Assembly: GCA_003194525.1 (NCBI GenBank)
Contig: NBIV01000241.1
Span: 53,948 to 117,947, forward strand
Length of the DNA stretch: 64,000 nt
Source of the DNA: Gracilariopsis chorda
Taxonomy: Eukaryota > Rhodophyta > Florideophyceae > Gracilariales > Gracilariaceae
Direction: 5' to 3'
Shown here: in pieces, positions 20,426 through 30,958 of the stretch
How positions within the stretch are numbered: the stretch's first letter is position 1
Layout: every line of letters begins with the position of its first letter
Translations under genes and position numbers: made by a program
The notes under the pieces: model-generated
The model's input: only the letters and a program-made list of their open reading frames with translations
Databases searched by the model: none
What the model was told of the DNA's origin: nothing

Positions 20426-21084
20426 TCAAAGGGCTCGGTAGTGAGGTAGCCACAGTAACAACTGTACGAGAGGGGCGCTGCCTTGCGTGAAACTATCCTG
20501 GATGCGAAAGGGGTCGAAGGTCACACGGGCACGTTTGGGAGCCCACGAGGGCGATGTGGCAAACGTCACGGTCACAGGACTCCTGTTTCAGTGCGGTAGG
20601 TGGCGGAGAGTGGGATTCCACACGTAGCGCTATAATGTAGCAAGCTACGGACAAGGACACACCCGAGATAACAGAAACAACATCACCAACGGAGAGAGAG
20701 TCTTCGAGCAGTTCTCCAATCCCGGTAGGCCGATACGGCTCCGTGAAGGCAGGGCTCTATGACCTCTTGGTCAGAAGGATCCTCTTAGTTGAGGGCATTG
20801 GGGTTTTTGTCTCTTTTACTGAGTGAGCCGCCGGCAGTAGCCGCACTAAGTAGCGTCATGGGAATTCCCAATATAAAATATCTGAAAAGTATCCTAGATT
20901 TGGCCACAAGCACGCCGTACACGTGGGGCTGTCCACAACCAGTGTCTGTTACCAATACATCTGTGAAGATTTATTCTCATAAACGTCTCGACCGTCACAT
21001 GATTGCAGTACCAATTTATGAGTGGCTCCCCCCACCACTTAATCATTTTCAGTGACCTGAACCATCAGTAGACGGAATACTACA
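20426..21084 (-). repeat. 3' LTR of element B
   Basis: About 659 bases align in direct orientation with 35190-35836. On the - strand it begins TGTAGTATTCCGTC just after a purine-rich tract (GGGCGGGATA). Shared blocks include GTGGGATTCCACACGTAGCG and CTCTTGGTCAGAAGGATCCT. The outer end is degraded relative to the TGTAAG end of the other LTR. Confidence 0.85.
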
Positions 21085-21190
21085 TATCCCGCCCGCGAAG
21101 CACGGAGCACTGCGAGGCAAGAGTGCATAAAACATTTTGCGCGATCCCGGGCATCCGGCTTTTTCGGTTCGCTCAGAAGTACATATGTAC

Positions 21191-22846
21191 TTAAGTCATT
21201 GACGAATTCGTCCTCTTCTCTTCACTTCTTGTTCCTGAGCTTCTTTTGCTTCTTCTTCCTTCTATCCATCTTTTATTGTTCTTCTTTGCATCTTCGCGCT
21301 TCCTTCTTACCTTCGTATTAAAACATTGGATAATAGGGTCTTGAGATGAATTAACCGACCAGTGCGGAGTCAACATTGACTGGGAGCGCCAGCTAAGCGC
21401 AGTTGCAGTAGCAAATGAAGTGAGATCGTGGTAGATGATAAATAGTCTTCCAAGTATGCTAGCTAGACGGATCACCGTACCAATGAGTCGGAAGCGTAAA
21501 CGGTTTTCATTTTCATGTATCGCATGGTCGACCATGCGTTCCAGCACATATTCTCCCGGTTTGACGGGCTGTTCTGCACCTGGCTCGCTTTTCCCGGACG
21601 CAGGTTTAGGCAAGCCCTCATGCACCGTCGCGTCCAGTCGTCTGACTTCTCGGTTAAAGTTCACCTCATTTTGAGCTCGAGCCCGCTCCGTAGCGCATGG
21701 GTGCAGGGAGTTTCCATCACCATTGTGGTGTCTGACAGCTAGCACTCTAGTGTCCTTTCGGGGCGTTGTAGAGGTAACTCTCACATTGCCGTTCGATCGA
21801 TCCGATAATTTTGGCCCCCTGGGGGTTTCAGGGACCCCGGATGGGCCGAGGATCTCCGGTAGCGGTCGCGTCTCATCTCGGGCTTACGATAGCCGGCGGT
21901 TAGGGAGTGATCCAAGTTAAATCTGTATCCACGAATTTTGGGTCGGCAGATACAGTTTTCTGCGCACGGCGTGGCCTCCCCACAACAGTTATGCTCACTG
22001 AGTTCACATCTGATGTTCAATCATCGTTCTCCTTCTCTCCAGTAGAGCTTCCAACCTTGTCGAGCTACGCTTGTCCTTTCGGGAGCACGGAGATAGGCGG
22101 CGTTACCACCTCGAGTGGATGAGGCCCTTCCGGCTAGGCGCCTTCGCCAGTGGGTGAGTCGCCACGCGGTTCCTCGCTGACGGGTGCCTTGGGTGCCATG
22201 GCGACCGTTTGCAAAGATATGGCGTCCTGAGATGAGTGAACCGTGGCTTTGATTATAGCGCTCGCCGTGGACTCGCCACGATCGATGATTTTGTTAAATA
22301 AATCGCCGTGGTGCGGCGCAGATTGTTCTCTAACGGAAGTGCCAGGTGTTGCACGTGCTTTCACGGGTTGGCTGCTCGGTGGCAGATCGCTAGACAACGT
22401 GTTCGCGTCATTTGCCTTTCCCGGTGGCGATTCACTCCCTTGTGCAGAGCGCTGTAAGTCAGCAGTGGTTTCCAAGTGTTCCGGGGCCGCTTCTGGCTCC
22501 TATATAGGCTCGCTCACCACCCTATCACGCAAAATGCGTTACAATTCGTCTTCTCGTCTGATCAAGACTGTGTCGGTTTTGAATTCAACAACTTCATGCA
22601 CTCCGGTTGCGATGGGCGACAACTTGTGCCTCTTCGGTTCTTCGCCCTTGTCACCGGGGTTCTCCCCGCCCGGCTTCTCGATGCGCACGAGTACGTGTCC
22701 TCCCACCCGAATATCCGGTACATGTTTGCACCGAGACGCATCTTAGTTGCGTTTGTAGCGAGCCTGCGCCTTGCCATGTTGGCCGCTGCTTGTTCAGCTC
22801 TCTGACGTAATTCATTCCTCCAGCGTAGAGGAAATAGTGTCGGCAT
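21191..22846 (-). pseudogene. Element B integrase C-terminal region with chromodomain
   Basis: Reading 3'-ward on the - strand, a basic segment (about 22846-22560) carries the end of the integrase. A Ser/Pro-rich linker follows (about 22475-22140). A chromodomain-like module lies at about 21560-21400: YVLERMVDHAI, then after a one-base frameshift HWYGDPSS, HTWKTIYHLPRS. These match the YVVERIL, WYGYP and TWEP elements of integrase chromodomains. Such modules bind modified histones and direct integration. The frame is broken and has a stop inside the chromodomain. Confidence 0.7.
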
Positions 22847-23053
22847 CGGAGTTTCGTCGGGTTGATCTGATTTTAACTCGATAAGCAGTGCTGGGGGCTA
22901 GCGTGACAGTACTAATTTGAATCGTTTGAACTTCGTTGTCAAACTTACATGCCTATTGTATGCGTAGCACAACGTACCCGTATAGAAGTCCCAATCTTTC
23001 GGGTGATCCTCGATGTAGTGTCCACTAGCGACAATCAGCGTGCGGTTATACCG

Positions 23054-23616
23054 TTATACTTGAACGTTGCATGGCGGGTGGTAGGTCGTGGTAAACACGT
23101 TCTTAATACCCAATATTCGGCAGAAATCCTGGAAGAAGCTTGCAACAAATTGCTTGCGATTATCTGAACGCAGAGTGTCTGGGGGTGCGTAATAGTAGAC
23201 CCAATGCTGTATGAAGGCGCATGCTATCAAGGGAGCTGAGATCCGTTTCAGACGTACCGTCCAAACTAGTTTCGAGAAACAATCCGTAAGTACCAAAAGG
23301 TATCGACTACCGCGATTAGAGCGGATCAGTTCGCCTAGGATGTCGATACTGACATACTCCAATGTCGAAGTTGCCGGAAAGGGCTTCAGGGGCTTCTCCT
23401 CTTTCCAGAGTTTCATTCGATTCTTTGCTCATGCGACGCATAGTTTAGCCGTTGCGTGGCAGTCCAGAGGCAGTTTAGAACAATAGGAATCCTGTCGAAG
23501 GGAAAGATAGAACGTTTCGTTCCTCCTGGGTGTCCAGATAACTGTGAGTATTGAGATAGATGCAAGACTCTGCTTTTGAGGTTGAGAGGTATCAAATTTT
23601 GCTTGTAGGCCTCCAC
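23054..23616 (-). pseudogene. Element B integrase, zinc-binding and core domains
   Basis: The N-terminal HHCC region is visible as LHLSQYSQLSGHPGG, but the cysteines have become tyrosine and serine (LNYASHEQ). The core has the first aspartate in SIDILG and the second in LRSDNRKQF. The frame stops in TAA (23051-23053) where the catalytic glutamate should follow HPPCNVQV. The product would insert retroelement cDNA into DNA; this copy cannot. Confidence 0.8.
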
Positions 23617-23839
23617 AGTACGAACAACGATTCCTCGATCGTCAAAATAGGACGGTACATCCCCCCTCCCCCCTGTAAAGACGAGAGGGACCGCCGCACA
23701 GAATATCTCAGCATGTTCTTCGCGCAGTACTTCGTCTAGCGAGATACGCTCGAGCTGCTGTTCTTAATCTGTGTCCGTGTTCTAGACAATAAGTAGGTCA
23801 GAGGCGAAATCTTCGTTACCTAATTTATCCATGTGATGA

Positions 23840-25050
23840 GGTGACTATTGTTCCTCAAAAAGCAGGCAGAAAATGTCATCATCAATCTCGAATTGGGTCT
23901 CACCCAAAGTTTCAAAGCGTAAAAGTGCGTTTGCATGGTTATTACGGCATCCCTTTTTGTATTGGACTGGAAATTCAAACTCAGAGAGGAGTAATGGCCA
24001 ACACATTAGACGAACAGACGGATCATTAATGGACTTAAGACAAAGTAAGCAAGAATGACCCGTATTGACGGTAAAGTGAACTCTCTGTAAGTAAAGTCGG
24101 AGGGTTGTTATAGACCATACAACTGCAAGGCCTTCCTTTTCTGATACAGAATAATTCTTTTCAGCTTGTTGCAGCGACCGAGACCAGTACCCAATAGGTT
24201 TTCGCGTTCACCGTCCAGATGGGTATGAAAGAGGACACACCCGATTTGATAACTACTGGCGTCGGTATGAACCTAGTACCGCAGGCTAGGTTTGGGTAGT
24301 GCTTAAACATTGGGTGATATAAGCATCGCCCTCAGCGTATGAAACGCGTTAATCTCGGCTTCCTCAAATTCCTGCAGATGTACCGGTTGTTCCTTTCGCA
24401 ATAATGCGTTTAGAGGCGCAGCAATATGCGAGTATCGTGGTACCAATCGTCTGTAGATGTTACAAAGGCCTAAGAAGGCTCTCAGTTATGTCTAAGTTTT
24501 CGGCGGCTTTGACTGGTGGATGGCCGCTGTTTGAAGGTCTTCCATTTCCGGAAAACCTGGTCTAATATTGTGTCCGAGAAACCTCACGGTATCTGTGAAC
24601 CATTCGAAATTCTTGATCTTCAGGGTGGTCCCGGCTTTTTAGATCCTTTTTAAGATCTGTTTGAAATGTGCGAAGTGTTCCTCTACAGCGTTACTGATGA
24701 TAATTATGTCATTTAGATACACTAAACAGGTCTTGTACTTGTGTTGGGAACGAATAATATCGATAACGCGGTAAAAGGTCACGAGGGTGTTGGTGAGTCC
24801 AAAAGATATCCGCTTGAAGCGGTGAAGACCAGAGTGACATAGAAACGTTGTGTTGTCGCGATCGTTTGGCGCTACGGGGATTTGCCAGGAACTCCAATTA
24901 GCTTCAAGCATCGCAAAGATGGTGGCTTCACCAAGTCTCTCGATACATTTGTCCATACGAGGTAGCGGGTATGTATCTGTGTGGAGGCTGCATTCAGTTT
25001 TCTCTAATCCACGCAGAAGCGTGAAGAACCGTCCCCTTTAGGAGCGGAGA
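23840..25050 (-). pseudogene. Element B reverse transcriptase and RNase H, decayed
   Basis: A reverse transcriptase palm fragment at 24639-24956 reads from MDKCIERLGEA through the fingers/palm to VYLNDIIII. The catalytic YxDD motif is YLND, so one of the two essential aspartates is lost. RNase H and its tail can be followed with frameshifts to about 23850, where PVQYKKGCRNNHANALLR corresponds to the conserved end of the domain. Confidence 0.75.
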
Positions 25051-26449
25051 GGACTGGGGACGCCCAGGCAGACTGAGCTGGCTCAATAAACCTCTTCTCC
25101 AGCATGGATTCCACATGTTCCTATTCGATATCTCTGGACCGGGGCCCTGGCCGAGAAGCCAGTTGTGAAATAGGCCTTGTGCCTGGCTGAACGTCAATGT
25201 GATGTTCCACAGCAGCAACCTGTCCAATATTTCTACTCCACATGGAAGATTACTTCAGCAAGAGCGGGCATAAGCGAGACCGAATTTGCTCTGGTGGGTG
25301 GGAAAGGTCCACATCTGGTAACGGTTCCGCTCGCTCTTCCGTACTTGCAGTCGTCTGTTCCGAAAAGGGCGGTTGCTCTTCGTCCGGAATCGCCGGGTAC
25401 TCCTTGTCCGGTAACGATATCCGCAGGACATCGACTGTCGATATGTGAGTATATCTTAACACTGAAGGGTGTGGCAGCGCCATAGCTACCACTTGATGCT
25501 TGTGCAACGGGCACTCATGAGATTTAGGACAACCTAAGAGAACCTTCAAAGGTTTGTTGTGTTCGACTTGAGCGATGCTGTTGGCGACGAATATTCCATG
25601 GGTCTCATATATCGTGGCGTTGGGCTGCGTGGCAATGAGTCCATGTTGTTTTGTGCTAGCCGGAATTCATGCCTGGAATTTGGGTGGTATCAACACAGGA
25701 CTACAGACGTGAATCTCCAGGTAAACTCTATCGAATACGGGGCCATACTCCTGTGATGGGGGGAAGGGTACCAAGTCCCATGCCCTTTGCAGGGGCTTTC
25801 GCACTATGGGTACGGTGGACCCGTCGTCCATCTCCATTTTACGACTTTGTGGCCTGATGGATTCCCCAAACTTGTCAAAATAGTCACATCTAAGCACCAC
25901 TGGCGCCGCAAACGTGATACACACGATGAATGGCTGCATGAAAACATGATGACCCAGCTTCACCACTAGCCGAATTCTACTAATTGGCTTCAAAAGCATC
26001 TTGTTTGCATCCCGTATGTCCGATTATTGCACTGTTTCAACTCGAAGGCGTTCGTCCGGACGTAATTCGTAAACCCGAATGAAGCTAGGCCCGGCGCCTG
26101 TATCTAACACTGCGAGACGTCGCACCAGGAGATTTCGTGAGGAAACATCGTTAGAGTATACCTTGTAGTTGTGCTTTGCCATTACCAGAACGTAGCTAGT
26201 TCTCCTCCTCGGGCACGTGTATCGTTTACAAGGACTTTGTAGGGCACAGTCAAACTGTCCTTGGGTTAGGACATTCGGATTACTCTGCCGTAAGAGTATC
26301 TTAGGCCTCCATATTGCGGAGCAAGGAGTGTCGTTCTCCTCGACCGGGATGACCAGAACCGCCCGTGCCGACTCCCAAGCGGCTCCTCCCTCTCGTTGCC
26401 CGAATGCAGTTGGTTCTGGGCTCCCGCAGGCGCGGAAAATTCCTGACAT
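25051..26449 (-). pseudogene. Element B protease and start of reverse transcriptase, decayed
   Basis: The aspartic protease active site is intact at the residue level (VLDTGAGPSFIR, about 26120-26085). It is followed by the DYFDKFGESIR segment and a linker that leads into the reverse transcriptase (near 25100). Frames switch several times. The same modules are less damaged in element B2 at 46.9-48.3 kb, which was used for comparison. Confidence 0.75.
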
Positions 26450-26502
26450 CCAGGCTCTTGGACCTGGGTGGGCTCAACCGACATAGCAGTCTTCTGTTCT
26501 TC

Positions 26503-28334
26503 TTAACGGACGGCACCAGTAGCATACCACGTGCTGGTCTTCCAGGAGGACGTAGCGGGTACACGATTGCGGTTTTCTGCAACTAAGCCCTCATAGTTCA
26601 ATTTAATCTTGTATATATCCCTCGTGGGCAAAGTACACTCCACAGATAAGTGGTGCCGACCATAAAAGTTGTAACAGATCAGCCTGTTTCTATGGGGGCG
26701 TTTTAGAGCGGAATTGCGGGGTACCGTACGGGTGTCAACCCATCCGGGTTTCTTAATCGCGAAACCTCCGGGCAGCGGAACCATCCCAGCCCTGTACTGA
26801 CCTCGACGGGCCTCCATGGTCATTAACGTGCCCTCCTGGGTCGCCTCGGTGGTTGGGAGGTCGGCAGTCGGAATGGAACTGTCTTGGTCGTCCAGAAAAT
26901 GCATCGCCTCGTGGTGCGAAGAACTCCCTTTTAGACTTGATATCGAGGACTCCCTCGAGTCTTCTGGAGATTAGACCAGTAATACTTTGCCGGACCCAGG
27001 CTGAAATGGTCGCTTGAGGCCATGCGTTTTGATGTCGTATGTACCCAGGTAACGGATACGGGTACGCCCACGGGCACTATTGGTGTCGGTTTCGGCTTGT
27101 GCGAATTTCGCCAATTCCAAAGAGCTCATATGACTATGCCGGTCTCCGTGTTTAGCCACTAAGGACTTGATAGTCGGATCAATTCCGTCCCCAAACAGGA
27201 TTCTCTTCTCGTCTATCGAGTGGACATTACAATACCGCTTGGAGGCACTGTTGAGCCTCAAGCTTTACTCGACTTCATCTTCATCAGGTTTCTGAACAAT
27301 ACCCGTGAGTGCCATGTTAGCTGCTCGAATCGCGTTGGAGGTGGCGTAGCAGTAGGTATTGTACTGCTTCTGGCAAATATGTGACTCCACCTTCGTCCAC
27401 GGTTAATGAACCACAAATAGCACGGTACTGTCCTAAGGCAAACCCAGATAGAAAATGTGTTAAAGCCCCATAGGCTTGAGGTTCAATCATCTACAGTGCG
27501 TCCGCCTCCGCAGCAAAGCGTGCCAGGAAGTTGAACAAAAGAATGGGGTCCTTTCCATTTACAACCAAGTCATCCATGGCTACTTTCATCCTCCTGATAT
27601 GATCTTTCACTTTGCCTGTACGGCAACCAGTCCGTGGAAGTTTCCCGATTTTCAATCGGTACAGGCGATAGTTCATGATTTTCTCGTAACGAGAGTTTGC
27701 GCGTGGAAGAGGCTTAAGTCCTCGACAGGCAGTCTTTTCTTCCTTATCAAATACGAAGCAACGTTCTTCCTTCTTCCTCTCGACCTCCGAGTTTCCTCCT
27801 CACTGGAACTCGAACTTTCATCAGATCATGTTTCACTGTTGGAGTCGTCCAAGCTAGAGCTGTCGTTCTCTGACTCTTGACAATCCAAATATTCCTTCCA
27901 GGCGGACTTTCGGGACTTTTTAGAGCGCGTGGGGTGTCCCGACGTCACTTTTTTCGAGCGCACCTCCATGAAATCGGGATATAATGCCTGCACTTCAGGC
28001 TCTGCAGTGGCCGATTGAGCGACTGCGTTTTCTAACCGTTCAAGGCGGGTGTTTACACGGGTGAGGACTTCCCCTGTGGTGACCGGCACTGTATTTATTG
28101 CCCCTGCAGCAGCACCTTGAGCTTCCATCAGTTGAGTCAAGCCTTCACGGACCGTCCGAACACAATCAGCGATCTGAGTATCGACATTTCCTCTCGTTCT
28201 GACAATCATTTGCTCTCTTCGTAGTTTGTCTGAAGACAGGTCCATCGTTGTAATCCGACCTTTCACTACTTCCAGACGGATCTTCTGCGTCACAGATTCT
28301 GCACGGAGAAGCTGTAATTCAGCGCGTAAGTCAT
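26503..28334 (-). pseudogene. Element B gag, C-terminal portion
   Basis: This contains the bulk of gag: a helical, charged region (about 28334-27830), a Ser/Glu/Asp-rich stretch (about 27900-27830), the capsid-like part and a zinc knuckle reading CYNFYGRHHLSVEC. In B2 the knuckle is a canonical CX2CX4HX4C; here the second cysteine is phenylalanine. The N-terminal gag portion lies on the other side of the nested MULE (34557-34767), and the frame is continuous if the MULE and one target copy are removed. Confidence 0.8.
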
Positions 28335-28344
28335 CCTCGATGGA
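28335..28344. repeat. Left 10-bp target duplication of the MULE
   Basis: CCTCGATGGA directly abuts the left terminal inverted repeat and is repeated exactly at 34557-34566. MULEs typically duplicate 9-11 bases. Confidence 0.95.
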
Positions 28345-28720
28345 GGCCAGGGGATAATCTACACAGCGTAGCCGGCGTAAAAAATTGATTGATAAGGAAC
28401 AGCTCAGCACGACCTCTCCATAAAACTGACCCAGCTCAATGACCCGCATATGCACATTCTGCTGCGGCCAATCGCAGCCCTCTATTGTCCCAGTAGACCA
28501 AAAAAACAAAAATGAGCAACTCAAACCAGCAACAACGTACCCCTAAGTGTTCATCCGTCTTTGATCCCTGATCGCATACCTGAAGACACATTCGCACACC
28601 ATCTCTCCCGCCGTCGCACCTGAAGACACATTTGCACTGTTTCTCTCCCGCCGTCGATGCTAGATCTCTAGCAATACAATCACGCACTACTCCCACTCCC
28701 ACCTCCTTCATCCTATTCAG
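28345..28720 (+). repeat. Left terminal inverted repeat of the MULE
   Basis: It aligns with the reverse complement of about 34205-34556 with only scattered differences. Shared blocks include ACACAGCGTAGCCGGCG and ACCCGCATATGCACATTCTG. Unlike the right copy, it contains a tandem duplication of about 39 bases (28578-28616 and 28618-28656). The transposon's promoter should lie in or next to this repeat. Confidence 0.93.
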
Positions 28721-28817
28721 ATCTCATTTCCATCCATTACTAGCGTCTCCGACTACGCTATACTCATACTCTGATTACTATAGCTTCACTTTTTTTTTAT
28801 GTCTCGCCTCAAATGCC

Positions 28818-29644
28818 ATGGGAGACCTCAGTGCGCATGTTGGTAAGTACACACAAGACACACTCCTAAGAAACACGTCTCATTCTAACAAAATATTTGC
28901 TCCAATTCTGCTTTCGATACAGCCTCCAATTTGAAGTTCGGAACGCAGCTTGATATATTAATGACAAGCGATATCGATAAACGGGTAAGCAAGATCTGTA
29001 GATCTTTTTATATAAATGTAGAGAGAAACACAGGACTGCGAATCACAACTTCCTTACCTCGGTTTAAGTTGATTCATGATCATGTTTACTCTATCGTAGA
29101 TGCAGAGCAGAAAGAATTACATCCTGTTTCTCTCGTTCACAGCTCAAAAATGCGATCTTATCTTTGCAGTGACCCCATCACAAGCGCGATTATGGACATG
29201 AAACCGAAGCCTGGTGTATGTTTCTGTCCGTGCGATACAGGTTTTGCGCTGTCTGGCTTCTCGAAGCGGCAAAAGAAGTTATCTAACGAGGAAGAAAAAG
29301 CATTTTGGTCCATGGTGAAGAAGTCGTTTTCGGTTGACGTATCAGAGCACTCTGGTGAGGTTCTCACGGTTATCGTTCCCTTGAACCTGCGCAATGAACA
29401 TTGGGGTATACTACTAGGAACGCGATATATGGATGTTGATGGAAACAAGGTAGAGAAGCCCACGGTCTACTTTGGGGATAGTCTACGTTTCAAGTGTCCA
29501 CCACCAGTCTTGAAGCTTTTTAAGAAAGCATATGACTACAGCATTCTTCATGGAAACAGTAAGGCTATCGCTTCACGGAAAAATGTAGTCTTGGACGTCA
29601 AGAATTACTACCGCCAAGCGGACAGTTACAGCTGTGGATGCTAA
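28818..29644 (+). pseudogene. MULE frame, part 1: Ulp1/SENP-like (C48) cysteine protease
   Basis: Ulp1-family enzymes cleave SUMO or related tags and occur in some plant and fungal MULEs. A short first exon (28818-28842) begins MGDLSAHV and is joined to 28923 across an 80-nt intron (donor GTAAGT, acceptor ACAG); the splice keeps the frame. All catalytic elements are visible: histidine in NEHWGILL, aspartate in VYFGDSL, glutamine in RQADSYS and cysteine in SCGC. The frame then meets TAA (29642), two codons after the glycine that follows the nucleophile, but stays open beyond it in the same frame (VISFFTEFASDRG), as expected for the rest of the domain. This is therefore a nonsense mutation rather than the natural end. 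Confidence 0.85.
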
Positions 29645-30958
29645 GTAATCTCATTCTTTACTGAGTTTGCGTCTGATCGAGGATGCGCTCCGGACCAAAC
29701 CTATGCACAGGGGTATAGTTCTGAGCTCTCCTAGCGATATCGTTGGATGTCGATAAGGAGCCGGTTGGTACAAACTTTGATGGCAGGTCAGTACTTTGCC
29801 ACTGAAACAGTGACGGAAACAATGGTCAGCGAGTACCGAATTCAACACCGAGAGCACATGTTTGAGGCTAGGGATCGAGGTTTGTCGCGAATAAAAGAAA
29901 TTCAGAGTCAGACAAGCCAGCGAGGCCAAAAACTAAGTCCAGGGTCCGAGGCGGTGTATAAAGACGCCACCGTCCGAGAAGAGAAGGTGCAGGAGTCCAA
30001 CAGTCCGAGAAAAGCGAATGGGGGCACTTGTGAGCGCATATAAATGGTAGAACAGAGGGACGATTCTACAGAATTGGGGACACTGGAATCTCTTGGAAGC
30101 GAGTCGGGCACTGGGAATGGTAAATTCGACAGCGACGAGGTTTACGCCGAGACATCTGACGATATATGTATAAAAATAAGAGAGGAGAAACGGTCGAGAC
30201 TGGAAGCTCGTCTTGAGAAAATTGAGCTGCTGAATAGAGGTCTCTCCACGGTTTCTATGGGCCGTGTACCTCGAAAGATACGTTTCGAAGATAGCTACAA
30301 TGTAGCTTCTTCCGTCGTTCAAGACCTACTTCTCACCGTTTTGAGTAGTTTGGATAACGGTTGTGTCCCGCAGCTACACCTGCCAAATGAAGTGGATCAT
30401 GTGGACGACTTAGTAGGAATCCTAAAGTCACTGGCCACAAAGAATGGTTGGATGTATGGTGTCCACTACTTTCGAACAGTTTGCAGGAGAGTTAAGGGAA
30501 ACGATAGGGCTGCTACAGGAAGGATGCGCTGTATGAATTCGAATTGTCCTTCGAACATCTCTTTCCACCTCATTAGACGTACAAAGAAGTGGGAGATATC
30601 TTATTGTCTGAATCACAACCATGACCCTCTATCGAGCATCAGAAAGAAGATTGACAAGCGAATTGAGATTATTAGGCGATCTCTTATCGCGCGCTATAGG
30701 ACTTGGAGAAAGGATGGAGTACCTGGGATGAATGAACTGCATTGGAAGATGTTGGAAAACCGTTTGCTGCCGAGGACAGGGTTTTTACCAGAAAGACCTT
30801 TTCGTTGGGATAATGGACGACTGGAAAGAGTGTCTAATGGAAAACCTCTTGAACCAGGTTCAAACAAACGTTTGACGTCTAAAATAGCAGTAAAGCCACT
30901 TTCTTTATCCCATGCCAACCGCTTTCATCCGGACTCTGAGCAATTCACATCGCTCTAG
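29645..30958 (+). pseudogene. MULE frame, part 2: first FLYWCH/FAR1-like zinc finger region
   Basis: The frame continues through stops at 29732 (TAG) and 30041 (TAA) to a stop at 30956 (TAG). A zinc-finger-like module reads MRCMNSNCPSNISF, then YCLNHNHDPLS, giving a C-C-H-H pattern of the FLYWCH/FAR1 DNA-binding type found before MULE transposase domains. It is preceded by a helical stretch and followed by a basic segment. A similar module is repeated in the next part, which suggests an internal duplication. Confidence 0.75.
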
